The notes beneath the pieces are model-generated. The model did no database searches. It was given only the letters and a program-made list of their open reading frames with translations, and was not told the origin of the DNA. The translations under genes were made by a program, and so were the position numbers. Positions 8,746-15,725 of a DNA stretch of 34,105 nucleotides are shown here, one piece after another. Position 1 is the first letter of the stretch, and each line of letters opens with the position of its first letter. Source of the stretch: Candidatus Cloacimonadota bacterium (GTDB lineage Bacteria > Cloacimonadota > Cloacimonadia > Cloacimonadales > Cloacimonadaceae); the NCBI GenBank assembly GCA_029561955.1, contig JAKQWO010000006.1, positions 1 through 34,105 on the forward strand, read 5' to 3'.

Positions 8746-9576
8746 TTATCTCTTTTTAACCGCTTTCACGATGTATTTATCACTGTATTTCTTGGTCTTA
8801 CGAGTCTTACCGCCCTTGGCTGGCTTGCCCCAAGGCGAGACAGGATGACCACCACCGGAGGTCTTACCTTCTCCACCACCCATGGGGTGATCCACAGGGT
8901 TCATCGCCACGCCACGCACGGTAGGACGGATGCCCATCCAGCGTTTGCGGCCGGCTTTACCCAGGGAGATCAGGCTATGGTCACTATTGCTGACACTTCC
9001 CAAAGTGGCAAGACACTCTTTGCGGATCAGATGCACATCGTTTGAGGGCATCTTCACATGGACGTAATCGCCATCTTTGGCCACCACTTGACCGAAGGTG
9101 CCGGCACTACGGGCGATCTGACCGCCACGACCACGCTTGAGCTCGATGTTGTGCACTGTGCTTCCCAAGGGAATCTTTTCCAGAGGAAGGGCGTTCCCAA
9201 TCGCTACTTCAGCATCGGGACCACTCATTACTTTGCTGCCCACTTCCAAGCCTTCAGGAGCGATGATATAACGCTTTTCGCCATCTACATAATGCAGCAG
9301 AGCTATACGGGCTGTGCGGTTGGGATCATATTCGATGGTAGCGACTTTGGCAGGAATGCCGATTTTGTCTCTCTTGAAGTCGATGATCCTGTAGTGACGA
9401 CGGTGTCCACCACCAATATGACGGCAGGTGATGCGGCCTTGGTTGTTGCGTCCACCGCTTTTGCGAACGGGTTTGAGCAGAGACTTTTCTGGTTTGGTGC
9501 AGGTGATCTCCTCGAAGGAGTAACCTGTGCGAAAGCGCATAGACGGGGTGATAGGTTTGTATTTCTTAATTCCCAT
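8746..9576 (-). CDS. rplB: 50S ribosomal protein L2
   Basis: A 276-residue protein (E. coli 273), a universal 50S core protein essential for subunit association and peptidyl-transferase structure. The start [19 protein letters not shown] is typical. [20 protein letters not shown] and [20 protein letters not shown] are near-invariant and include the conserved functional His. The basic tail [20 protein letters not shown] completes the family pattern. Confidence 0.98.
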   Translation of the reverse strand: MGIKKYKPITPSMRFRTGYSFEEITCTKPEKSLLKPVRKSGGRNNQGRITCRHIGGGHRRHYRIIDFKRDKIGIPAKVATIEYDPNRTARIALLHYVDGEKRYIIAPEGLEVGSKVMSGPDAEVAIGNALPLEKIPLGSTVHNIELKRGRGGQIARSAGTFGQVVAKDGDYVHVKMPSNDVHLIRKECLATLGSVSNSDHSLISLGKAGRKRWMGIRPTVRGVAMNPVDHPMGGGEGKTSGGGHPVSPWGKPAKGGKTRKTKKYSDKYIVKAVKKR

Positions 9577-9589
9577 TTTAATACCTCAT

Positions 9590-9877
9590 TTATGCTTCAA
9601 AATCGGCGATGGTATCGCCTTCTCTAAGGGTGACAATCGCTTTCTTCCAATCCGGACGTTTGCCATTGTAGCGTCCCAAGCTCTTGGGCTTGCCAAACAT
9701 GCGGATGGTGTTGATATTCACCACTTTCACTGAAAACACATGTTCGATGGCTTTCTTGATCTCGATCTTGTTGGCATTCATGCTCACCTTAAAGGTATAG
9801 GTGTTGTTGTGAGCGGCCTGATGCGAGCTCTTTTCCGTGATGATCGGAGCGATAACTATATTGCGTGGATGGATCAT
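9590..9877 (-). CDS. rplW: 50S ribosomal protein L23
   Basis: A 95-residue protein (E. coli 100). Conserved elements are PIITEKSSHQAAHNNTYTFK, VSMNANKIEIKKAIEHVF and NTIRMFGKPKSLGR. L23 sits at the nascent-chain exit and docks trigger factor and SRP. Its start overlaps the rplD stop by 4 nt (ATGA), suggesting coupled translation. Confidence 0.97.
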   Translation of the reverse strand: MIHPRNIVIAPIITEKSSHQAAHNNTYTFKVSMNANKIEIKKAIEHVFSVKVVNINTIRMFGKPKSLGRYNGKRPDWKKAIVTLREGDTIADFEA

Positions 9878-10509
9878 TTTGCAAAGACCTCCTCGACTTT
9901 TTTGAGTGCTTCCTCGGTGAAAAGCAGGTAGCTGCTTTTGAGGATTTCATAGGCGTGCAGGCTGTCCGCACGGTCTGTCATCACATCCGGAATGTTGGCA
10001 AATGATTTCACGGTGGGGATATGATGTCCGTCGGTAATCACAAGTTTGCGACCACGTTCCGGAAGCATGCGGTTGAGCAGTTCCACGGCACTCCTGGTGC
10101 TTGGTTTATCAAAATTGAGAGATTCCACGATGAAGATGCGGCCTGCACGGGCTCTATCCGTGAGAGCCACCTTGAGGGCGAGACGCTTCTTGGTGCGTGG
10201 GATCTTGCGATACCAATCTTTGGGATAGACCGCAAAAGCACGGCCACCATGCACGCGGACGGGTGTCCGACGTGAACCCATACGGGCACTACCCGTGCCT
10301 TTCTGCTTGAATAGCTTACGGGTGCTACCAGCGGTCATCGCACGGTTCTTTTTCTGAACGGTGCCCTGACGCTGATTGCCCAGATACATGGTGATCACTT
10401 CGTGCAGCAGCACTTTGGGGGAGTTTACATCGACATCAAAGATCGCAGAGGGGAGTTCCACTTCTGCGACTTGCTGACCGGTTGCATCAAACTTTATTGC
10501 TTTAACCAT
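9874..10509 (-). CDS. rplD: 50S ribosomal protein L4
   Basis: A 211-residue protein (E. coli 201). The tunnel-lining extended loop is visible as KLFKQKGTGSARMGSRRTPV, then RVHGGRAFAVYPKDWYRKIP. The C-terminal globular domain includes RAGRIFIVESLNFDKPSTRS. In E. coli L4 binds the S10 leader and represses its own operon by attenuation and translational control. Whether the structured leader upstream of rpsJ here is an L4 target cannot be decided from sequence alone. Confidence 0.97.
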   Translation of the reverse strand: MVKAIKFDATGQQVAEVELPSAIFDVDVNSPKVLLHEVITMYLGNQRQGTVQKKNRAMTAGSTRKLFKQKGTGSARMGSRRTPVRVHGGRAFAVYPKDWYRKIPRTKKRLALKVALTDRARAGRIFIVESLNFDKPSTRSAVELLNRMLPERGRKLVITDGHHIPTVKSFANIPDVMTDRADSLHAYEILKSSYLLFTEEALKKVEEVFAK

Positions 10510-10520
10510 GCTATCTCCCT

Positions 10521-11153
10521 TTAACGCTCTTTCTGGATCAGGACGAGGGAATTGCGATGGCCAGGCACGGCGCCTTTGACCATGATCAATCCATTCTCAA
10601 GATCCACTTTGGCCACTCTCAGATGGCGAACGCTGACGCGCTCATCGCCCATCTGACCGGGCAGTTTAGTGCCTTTAAAAACGCGAGCGGGTGTGGCACA
10701 CTGGCCGATGGAGCCGGGCCCACGAAATGACTCGTGTACGCCATGACTCTGTTCGAAGCCGCCAAAATTGTGCCTCTTCATCACACCGGCAAAGCCACGA
10801 CCTTTGGAATTGGCTGTGACGGTGACGGTATCTGAAAGATCGAACATATCGACCTTGAGCTCGGTTCCAACTTCATATGCGTCGATATCTTGTCCGTAAC
10901 TGGGGCGGAACTCGCGCAAATAACGATATAAGGGGCTGCCATTCTTCTTGAAATGACCAGCCACAGGACGGGGACAATTCTTTTCTTTGATCTCTTCATA
11001 ACCCAGTTGAAGAGCCTCATAACCATGATCTTCCACGCTGCGTTTGCTCACGACACGGCAAGGACCGGCCTTCAATACGGTGACCGGAATGACTCTGCCG
11101 TCGGAGTCAAATATCTGCGTCATGCCTATTTTCTTTCCAATCAATCCCAACAT
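10521..11153 (-). CDS. rplC: 50S ribosomal protein L3
   Basis: A 210-residue protein (E. coli 209). The start [20 protein letters not shown] and [20 protein letters not shown] are canonical. The long loop reaching toward the peptidyl-transferase centre reads [20 protein letters not shown], followed by a [20 protein letters not shown] segment. L3 is one of the two 50S assembly initiators. It lies 3 nt after rpsJ with GGGAG upstream of its ATG. Confidence 0.98.
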   Translation of the reverse strand: MLGLIGKKIGMTQIFDSDGRVIPVTVLKAGPCRVVSKRSVEDHGYEALQLGYEEIKEKNCPRPVAGHFKKNGSPLYRYLREFRPSYGQDIDAYEVGTELKVDMFDLSDTVTVTANSKGRGFAGVMKRHNFGGFEQSHGVHESFRGPGSIGQCATPARVFKGTKLPGQMGDERVSVRHLRVAKVDLENGLIMVKGAVPGHRNSLVLIQKER

Positions 11154-11156
11154 GGC

Positions 11157-11483
11157 TTATCTCCCGGCGTTGGCCTTGATCTCGGCATGAACGCCAGCAG
11201 GCAAATCCAAATTCTTAAGCGCATTGGTCGTCTGCTGGGTAGGATTCATGATGTCGATCAGTCTTTTGTGGACCAGCATCTGAAACTGGTCTTGTGATTT
11301 CTTATCAACATGAGGTGAACGCAAGATCGTGTAAACAGACTTATCTGTGGGAAGGGGAATAGGGCCGATAACCTTGGCGCCTGTGCCGCGGGTGCTCTTT
11401 ACTATTTCTGCCACAAAATGGTCAAGAAGACGATGATCGTATGCTTTCAACTTTATGCGGATGCGGTTGTCGTGTTGACTCAC
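11157..11483 (-). CDS. rpsJ: 30S ribosomal protein S10
   Basis: A 108-residue protein (E. coli 103) of the 30S head. Family motifs are [40 protein letters not shown] and [20 protein letters not shown]. An upstream in-frame GTG at 11495 would add four residues. The GTG at 11483 is chosen because TGGAGG at 11489-11494 lies 5 nt before it, while the 11495 codon overlaps that binding site. The chosen start overlaps the stop of a 59-codon leader ORF (GTGA). S10 is the first ribosomal gene of the operon. No rpsL/rpsG/fusA/tuf genes precede it. Confidence 0.95.
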   Translation of the reverse strand: MSQHDNRIRIKLKAYDHRLLDHFVAEIVKSTRGTGAKVIGPIPLPTDKSVYTILRSPHVDKKSQDQFQMLVHKRLIDIMNPTQQTTNALKNLDLPAGVHAEIKANAGR

Positions 11484-11659
11484 TGGTTCCTCCACTTATT
11501 AAGCTTGAAAAACCCCCTTACCAATAAAGGACAGAGCAAGGCTCCACCCTCGTGCAAGGGAGCTCGATCGTAATAATGATTACAATTGGATTCGGCAGGG
11601 GACATTCCTCCCCCGCCACCATGATACTCTATCAGAGTACCCCGGTGAAAGGATAACAT
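11480..11659 (-). CDS. Candidate 59-aa leader ORF overlapping rpsJ
   Basis: I do not recognise this ORF. It starts at ATG 11659 with a near-ideal AGGAGG at 11666-11671 (6-nt spacer) and runs 59 codons without a stop. The TGA at 11480-11482 overlaps the rpsJ GTG start as GTGA. The product begins [20 protein letters not shown] and contains a five-Gly run and the patch [12 protein letters not shown]. The segment GGAGGAACCA is repeated exactly before both this ATG and the rpsJ GTG. Three hairpins lie inside the ORF (11623-11641, 11594-11617, 11541-11563). The alternatives are therefore a translated regulatory leader coupled to rpsJ, a genuine small protein, or a structured untranslated leader that is open by chance. 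Confidence 0.45.
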   Translation of the reverse strand: MLSFHRGTLIEYHGGGGGMSPAESNCNHYYDRAPLHEGGALLCPLLVRGFFKLNKWRNQ

Positions 11660-11705
11660 TTGGTTCCTCCTAAAGAACTATAAGTCCTTGCAATTGTCAG
11701 GACTT
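11541..11705 (-). promoter_or_regulatory. Structured leader of the S10 operon
   Basis: Four inverted repeats precede rpsJ. At 11682-11705 AAGTCCT pairs with AGGACTT around a 10-nt loop, ending about 11 nt before the leader-ORF ribosome binding site. At 11623-11641 GATACTCT pairs with AGAGTACC (one G-U) around a 3-nt loop. At 11594-11617 GGC and GGGG pair with CCCC and GCC with one bulged base. At 11541-11563 CCCT pairs with AGGG, extended by GCT/AGC. Ribosomal operon leaders commonly carry autoregulatory RNA structures, so an autogenous control element is plausible. The binding protein is not identifiable by eye. Confidence 0.4.
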
Positions 11706-11837
11706 GTGCTACGCGGTATTACTATTTTTTACGCAGTGGGGATCATCGTTTACGGGGAGGCCTTTTCTGTCAATCACTATTTTGATTTTTGAAGAGAAAC
11801 TCACAAACGGGCAGAGCCTAAGCTATAGTATTGCCGA

Positions 11838-11865
11838 TAAATACGGCTTTACAGCTTTTTGCCAA
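11838..11865 (-). promoter_or_regulatory. Candidate promoter for the S10 operon
   Basis: On the minus strand TTGGCA (11860-11865) and TATTTA (11838-11843) are separated by 16 nt, an acceptable sigma70-type pair. A perfect TTGACA also occurs at 11768-11773, but no good -10 lies at the right distance (only TAAACG at 15 nt). Transcription must start somewhere in this spacer because the upstream operon ends at 12496 and rpsJ begins at 11483. Which box is used is uncertain. Confidence 0.3.
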
Positions 11866-11995
11866 AAGCCCGCGTTCTTTCGTGGAAGAATCCTTGGTGC
11901 TTATTGTCTCCTATCCCAGCTTTGAGCATGCGTATCTTGGAAACCTGCGAAACTGCTCTCCCTCTCTCCCTCTTGCAGCACAGCCGCATCACCCA

Positions 11996-12092
11996 CTCCT
12001 TCCTTGCTTACCCGCAGGGCGATGCCGTGGCGATACTCGGGTTTTTCCCGAGTGGCACCGAGTAATCACCGGGCGGGTAAGCAAGGAAGGAG
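11996..12092. repeat. 97-bp palindromic element, copy A
   Basis: The ends form a perfect 20-bp terminal inverted repeat (11996-12015, starting CTCCTTCCTTGCTTACCC, and 12073-12092). The middle carries a second perfect hairpin, ACTCGGG-TTTTT-CCCGAGT. A near-identical copy (same interior with a handful of differences) lies in another spacer at 21894-21984. No transposase is present. It looks like a non-autonomous, MITE- or REP-like interspersed element. No clear target-site duplication was seen. Confidence 0.8.
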
Positions 12093-12106
12093 CAGGCGCC
12101 CAAGTA

Positions 12107-12131
12107 TGTAGCCGGCGGTCGCCGAACCGCC
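12107..12131 (-). repeat. TACA-flanked hairpin, copy 1
   Basis: Read on the minus strand: GGCGGT-TCGGCG-ACCGCC followed by GGC and TACA. A 6-bp perfect stem with a 6-nt loop. It belongs to a hairpin family with copies at 12292, 12321, 22057 and 22170, whose stem sequences differ but stay paired. Confidence 0.6.
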
Positions 12132-12291
12132 GCCAGCGAGCAAAGCTCGCTTCTCATATAGGGGTAAAGCTGCTATCTACTTTACTATTGCGAGTATCGG
12201 CAACTGCGTCAGTTCAGCAGTACGGTTGCTTACCCCATAACGACCCTTCCCATGCCGGCAGAGATGACACCTGCAGGCTGCGTTTAGATGC

Positions 12292-12315
12292 GGCGCTACG
12301 GCGAGCGCCCGTACA
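12292..12315 (+). repeat. TACA-flanked hairpin, copy 2
   Basis: GGCGCT-ACGGCG-AGCGCC followed by CG and TACA. Both stem arms differ from copy 1 in a matched way (CGGT/ACCG becomes CGCT/AGCG), preserving all six pairs. Confidence 0.6.
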
Positions 12316-12320
12316 TTTTT

Positions 12321-12345
12321 GGTCGCTCCGACGAGCGACTCTACA
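12321..12345 (+). repeat. TACA-flanked hairpin, copy 3
   Basis: GGTCGCTC-CGAC-GAGCGACT followed by C and TACA. The stem is seven Watson-Crick pairs plus a closing G-T. It is closely similar to copy 5 at 22170-22194. Confidence 0.6.
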
Positions 12346-12349
12346 TCAC

Positions 12350-12481
12350 ATAATCCGTGTAATTCGTGTAATTCGTGGGAAAAACAAAGAACTCCAGAGC
12401 TGTCCGGATCTTAGCTACCAGCACACCCATCCCCGAAACTTACGCAGCGACTGACTACTGACGACTGGCTACTGACTACTG
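12350..12481. repeat. Low-complexity intergenic repeats
   Basis: Two short simple-repeat stretches. Around 12353-12379 the unit GTGTAATTC occurs twice in tandem within ATCCGTGTAATTCGTGTAAT. Around 12447-12481 ACTACTGAC/ACGACTGGCT-type units repeat imperfectly up to the end of the VWA gene. Neither encodes anything recognisable. Confidence 0.5.
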
Positions 12482-12495
12482 GGCGACGCAGTCGC

Positions 12496-14481
12496 CTAAA
12501 GCATCCCCCACCTTCTCCTGAAGAAGAGCTCCACGCCAAAGGCAATCAGAAACAGCGCAAGCACATACCATTTGCGATACAAGGGCAGCTCAAACATACT
12601 GGTCTCCTTGATCGCTTGTGCTTCGGGCGGACTCAGCTTTTCCACCTCGCTTTGGTTCAGCACCCGGGCACCGCTTTCAGAGGCCAGCCATTGCAGCAGT
12701 GGCAGATTGTAGTGCAGATCACGTTCTTCCAGTGAGCCTTTGGCCACGTTGAAGCTGCCGGCTATCTTCTCTTTGGAGGCGGGATCGCTGATTTCAAAGC
12801 TGTAATTGCCCGCTTTGCCCAAACTGAGCGTAGCCTGATAATCCTCTTCCCCATGCGTCATAAAGTCGCTATAAACATCCTTGCCATTTTCATCTTTGAT
12901 CTTGAGCGTGGGGCTCAGGTCTGCCCTCACCTCCTTGATGGCATCTTCGGCTCTGAGGCTGATGGTAAACTGTTCATTTTGGAAGTAGCTATTCTCATAA
13001 ATGGCTCTGAAAGAGGAGGCCGAGCCTTTGCCCAACCAAGTGAGCATATTGGTGAAAATATCCTTGTAACTGGAGCCCGGACTCTGCAATTGCCAGCGCC
13101 AGAGGTTGAGAAATCCAAGGTTGATCACTTTGCCGGAAGTGGCTCTGAGTGCGATTGCGGGCGGTTCTGCCTGTTGATCTATGGTAGCGAGGATCTGCGC
13201 ATCGGGTGAGGCTTTAAGGTAGTAAAAATCCAGAGGCGGGATATTCTTCATCTCACCGCTTTCGATATTGATGAGCGGATAGGCTTGGTTTTGCGAGGTG
13301 AGTTTGAGGAAGCCCTGATAGTTGCCGCTCACGTTTGAGGGCGACAGTGCAAGGACAGATGACAGCTCGGCTAAGGGCATGCCCTGCCAGAGGATACCGC
13401 TTCCAGATGCATGCGCTCTGCGCACCAAGTCCACCAGTTTGGCATCCGCTTTCAGCCCACCGTTGTTGATTACTACCAAGACCGCCGGCAGCTTGGAACC
13501 AAAAGCGTTCACCTGCCTCTCACCCTGCTTGATCACACCGTTTTGCAGCGTGAAGTTGGTGCTCTGCCAGCGGTTGTTGGCCAGGATCACATCGCTGATA
13601 AACTTGTTGTCCCAGGCGATCTTATCCGTGATCAGATAGATCTGTTCTTTATCCGCCAACACTTCCACCGCGGTGGGATAGGAGTTGTTTCCCAAAGCCT
13701 TCTCTTTGATTCCGGCTGCATGGATGCGCACCTGCAGGTTTTGGAAACCGAGGCTCTGGAAGGTATGATTGAATTCCACGCTCTGCGCCTCGTCTGCCGT
13801 CAAAACTATATCCTTGGAGAGCAGCACCTTATCCCTGATGAGGAGCTGCACCTGCGCCGGCCCGTTGTAGTTGCGGGACATCACTTCTGCCTTAAACAGC
13901 GCCGGCTCTCCCCTATAGGCATGCCGGTTGTTGCGCAGGCTGCTCACCTCAAGATCGATCTCTACAAACTTGCTGCTGTCTGCGATGGTGCTAATGGGCA
14001 AGCCCAGTTGTTTGATCTGCCCCAAATCCTCATCCTTGAGCCAGCCATCGCTGAGCAGCACAATGTTTTGCACCTGCGAGAGATCGTGAGCAGATGCCAG
14101 TTCCTGCAGCGTGGGTGTAAGGCGGGTGTCGGATTTGTCACCATTCAAGCCGGAGGCAAAGTTGTGCTTGAGCACCCGGTAGCCCGCCTGATTGTATTTG
14201 TCCTCCAACTCTCTGGCCTGCTGTTTCATAAATGCGCTTTTACCGCCATTTTCCATGCTCTGGGAATTGTCGGTCAGCAGGATCACTTCCGGCCTCAATT
14301 TACGGGTACGAAGGAAACTGTAGACCGGGCTCAAGAGCAGCATCAGGGCGATGAAGAGCGTGATCGCCCGGAGCGCGGTGAGGCTCAAGGCTCTGCCTTT
14401 GCTGATGGCAGGCCGGGCACGGTGGTACAAAAACACCGCCACCAAAGCTGAGATCAGCAAGCTAATGACAAAGACCAGCAT
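12496..14481 (-). CDS. Membrane-anchored von Willebrand factor A domain protein
   Basis: A 661-residue inner-membrane protein. Two N-terminal membrane helices (about residues 1-19 and 38-57) are followed by a VWA domain whose metal-binding motif is intact: DNSQS at 71-75, Thr122 and the Asp of LLSDG at 145. A long beta-rich region follows, and a C-terminal helix (about 637-654) precedes RRRWGML. This layout resembles BatA-like and DUF4159/glutamine-amidotransferase-like membrane VWA proteins of Bacteroidota, which scaffold protein complexes. It is last in a four-gene operon, and its ATG overlaps the previous stop by one base (TGATG), so expression is likely coupled to the outer-membrane protein. 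The ligand is unknown. Confidence 0.8.
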   Translation of the reverse strand: MLVFVISLLISALVAVFLYHRARPAISKGRALSLTALRAITLFIALMLLLSPVYSFLRTRKLRPEVILLTDNSQSMENGGKSAFMKQQARELEDKYNQAGYRVLKHNFASGLNGDKSDTRLTPTLQELASAHDLSQVQNIVLLSDGWLKDEDLGQIKQLGLPISTIADSSKFVEIDLEVSSLRNNRHAYRGEPALFKAEVMSRNYNGPAQVQLLIRDKVLLSKDIVLTADEAQSVEFNHTFQSLGFQNLQVRIHAAGIKEKALGNNSYPTAVEVLADKEQIYLITDKIAWDNKFISDVILANNRWQSTNFTLQNGVIKQGERQVNAFGSKLPAVLVVINNGGLKADAKLVDLVRRAHASGSGILWQGMPLAELSSVLALSPSNVSGNYQGFLKLTSQNQAYPLINIESGEMKNIPPLDFYYLKASPDAQILATIDQQAEPPAIALRATSGKVINLGFLNLWRWQLQSPGSSYKDIFTNMLTWLGKGSASSFRAIYENSYFQNEQFTISLRAEDAIKEVRADLSPTLKIKDENGKDVYSDFMTHGEEDYQATLSLGKAGNYSFEISDPASKEKIAGSFNVAKGSLEERDLHYNLPLLQWLASESGARVLNQSEVEKLSPPEAQAIKETSMFELPLYRKWYVLALFLIAFGVELFFRRRWGML

Positions 14482-15725
14482 CAGATACCAGTTCTAAACG
14501 AGAATCCGAAAGAGAGACCTTTGGTTTTATAACCTGGGAACAGGGAATTGATGGATTGCATGCCAAGGCTCAGCTCAATTGGTTTGGCGCGCAATCCCAC
14601 AGAGTAGGCAACCCGCCAAGGGGTGGTGCTGTTGCCGGTGGAAAAACCCACCCTGATGGGTAAAAAGCTAAGTTGCTTAAATTCGGCACCGAAGCTTAGG
14701 TTTGGCGTCTTGGAGGTGAGTTGCGATTCGCCAAAGCCCTGCTTGATATCCGCCGACAAGCTCACCATCTTGGCATCATACAAGGCTCCCAAATTCAGCT
14801 CCATCGGAAATCTGGTACTGTATGATTTGATCTTGAAGTCTTCTTGTTTACGCACGATGTACGCATCTTCCAAATTCGCCACATACACGCTGTCTGCCGT
14901 GATTTTGTAGTGTGTTTCTTCTTTGCCCAAAACCCACTGGATATTGCCTAATATGTTATCCAACGTGAGCCCAACTTTGAGGTTGTCGTCCAATTTGCCA
15001 GCAAAGCCAACCATCCCTTTAAAGCCAAATCCGCCTATACCCTTTCTCATAACCACATCCTGGCTGAGATGGAAGCCATCAAAATCTGAGCGTAAAACAC
15101 CGTTGAACTTGGTGGTCTTCATCTCATGTATGCCCAGCAGGAAACTGCCAGACCAGCCAAACTTGACCTCTGGATACTTCTCGGGCAGTGGCAAAGCTAT
15201 ATCTCCCAAGCCCACGGTGACATCCGCAAAGGAGAGCGAGGCAAGGTTGTTGTGCCTGTGTTTGAATGTATATTCATCTTCTGCGTTGCCATAGAGCAAG
15301 AGTTTGAGGTAGTTTTCGCTAAAGGCAGCCTTGTTGCAGAGATGGAAGGATGACGACAATGCCACGCCACCCATGTTGACGCCCAACAAGCTTGTTTGGG
15401 CTAACATTTGCAGCCTGAGGCTACCATCCATCTTCTTGATCAACAGGTCCTTATCCTCATTCGAAATCTGGCCCTTTTCCATGATGCGGTTGTAAAATTC
15501 CAGATCGAAGGTATTGTTGGAAATCATCATCCCTGTATCCAGCAGCGGCCACCAAACATCTATGTTATGCACGTTTAAAAGTGCGGGATTCCAATACATT
15601 GCCTCGCTACCATGCGCACGCATCATGTAGCTGCCGGCAAACATCATCGGCCTTCCGGTAAAGCTTCTACCCAACAGAGGCAGGGCTAAGAGAAAGATCA
15701 GCAGCAGGAAAAGGAGGCGTCTCAT
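14481..15725 (-). CDS. Outer-membrane beta-barrel protein, PorV/TraF/DUF5723-like
   Basis: A 414-residue protein with a signal peptide (MRRLLFLLLIFLLALPLLGR). The mature N-terminus contains a GSEAMYWNPALLN segment, the Trp-Asn-Pro-Ala motif seen near the N-terminus of PorV/PorQ, UPF0164 and DUF5723 barrels. The rest alternates hydrophobic and polar residues in strand-length blocks and ends in FGFSFRTGI; a terminal aromatic-rich strand is typical of outer-membrane barrels. It overlaps the lipoprotein gene by 4 nt (ATGA) and the VWA gene by 1 nt. Family placement is by motif and general pattern only. Role unknown. Confidence 0.7.
   Translation of the reverse strand: MRRLLFLLLIFLLALPLLGRSFTGRPMMFAGSYMMRAHGSEAMYWNPALLNVHNIDVWWPLLDTGMMISNNTFDLEFYNRIMEKGQISNEDKDLLIKKMDGSLRLQMLAQTSLLGVNMGGVALSSSFHLCNKAAFSENYLKLLLYGNAEDEYTFKHRHNNLASLSFADVTVGLGDIALPLPEKYPEVKFGWSGSFLLGIHEMKTTKFNGVLRSDFDGFHLSQDVVMRKGIGGFGFKGMVGFAGKLDDNLKVGLTLDNILGNIQWVLGKEETHYKITADSVYVANLEDAYIVRKQEDFKIKSYSTRFPMELNLGALYDAKMVSLSADIKQGFGESQLTSKTPNLSFGAEFKQLSFLPIRVGFSTGNSTTPWRVAYSVGLRAKPIELSLGMQSINSLFPGYKTKGLSFGFSFRTGI

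Larger units (their letters stand above)
11706..12495. other. Gene-free spacer with palindromic repeats
   Basis: About 790 nt between the S10 leader and the end of the VWA gene. It holds the candidate S10 promoter, a 97-bp terminal-inverted-repeat element, three hairpins of a TACA-flanked family, a small hairpin AGCGAGC-AAA-GCTCGCT (12135-12151), and low-complexity sequence at 12350-12481. No open frame here resembles a protein; a 207-codon plus-strand frame runs straight through the palindromes and is discounted. A GGCGAC-gca-GTCGCC hairpin (12482-12496) touches the VWA stop codon but has no following U-run, so it is at best a weak terminator. Confidence 0.7.

Noticed and set aside
11484-11495. 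Upstream GTG start for rpsJ at 11495
   Set aside because: It overlaps the ribosome binding site that serves the GTG at 11483.
11831-12454. 207-codon plus-strand frame in the spacer
   Set aside because: It runs through the terminal-inverted-repeat element, three hairpins and simple repeats. No ribosome binding site or protein-like character.
13411-14451. 346-codon plus-strand frame opposite the VWA gene
   Set aside because: Antisense shadow; the minus-strand protein has a complete VWA motif, membrane helices and coupled start.
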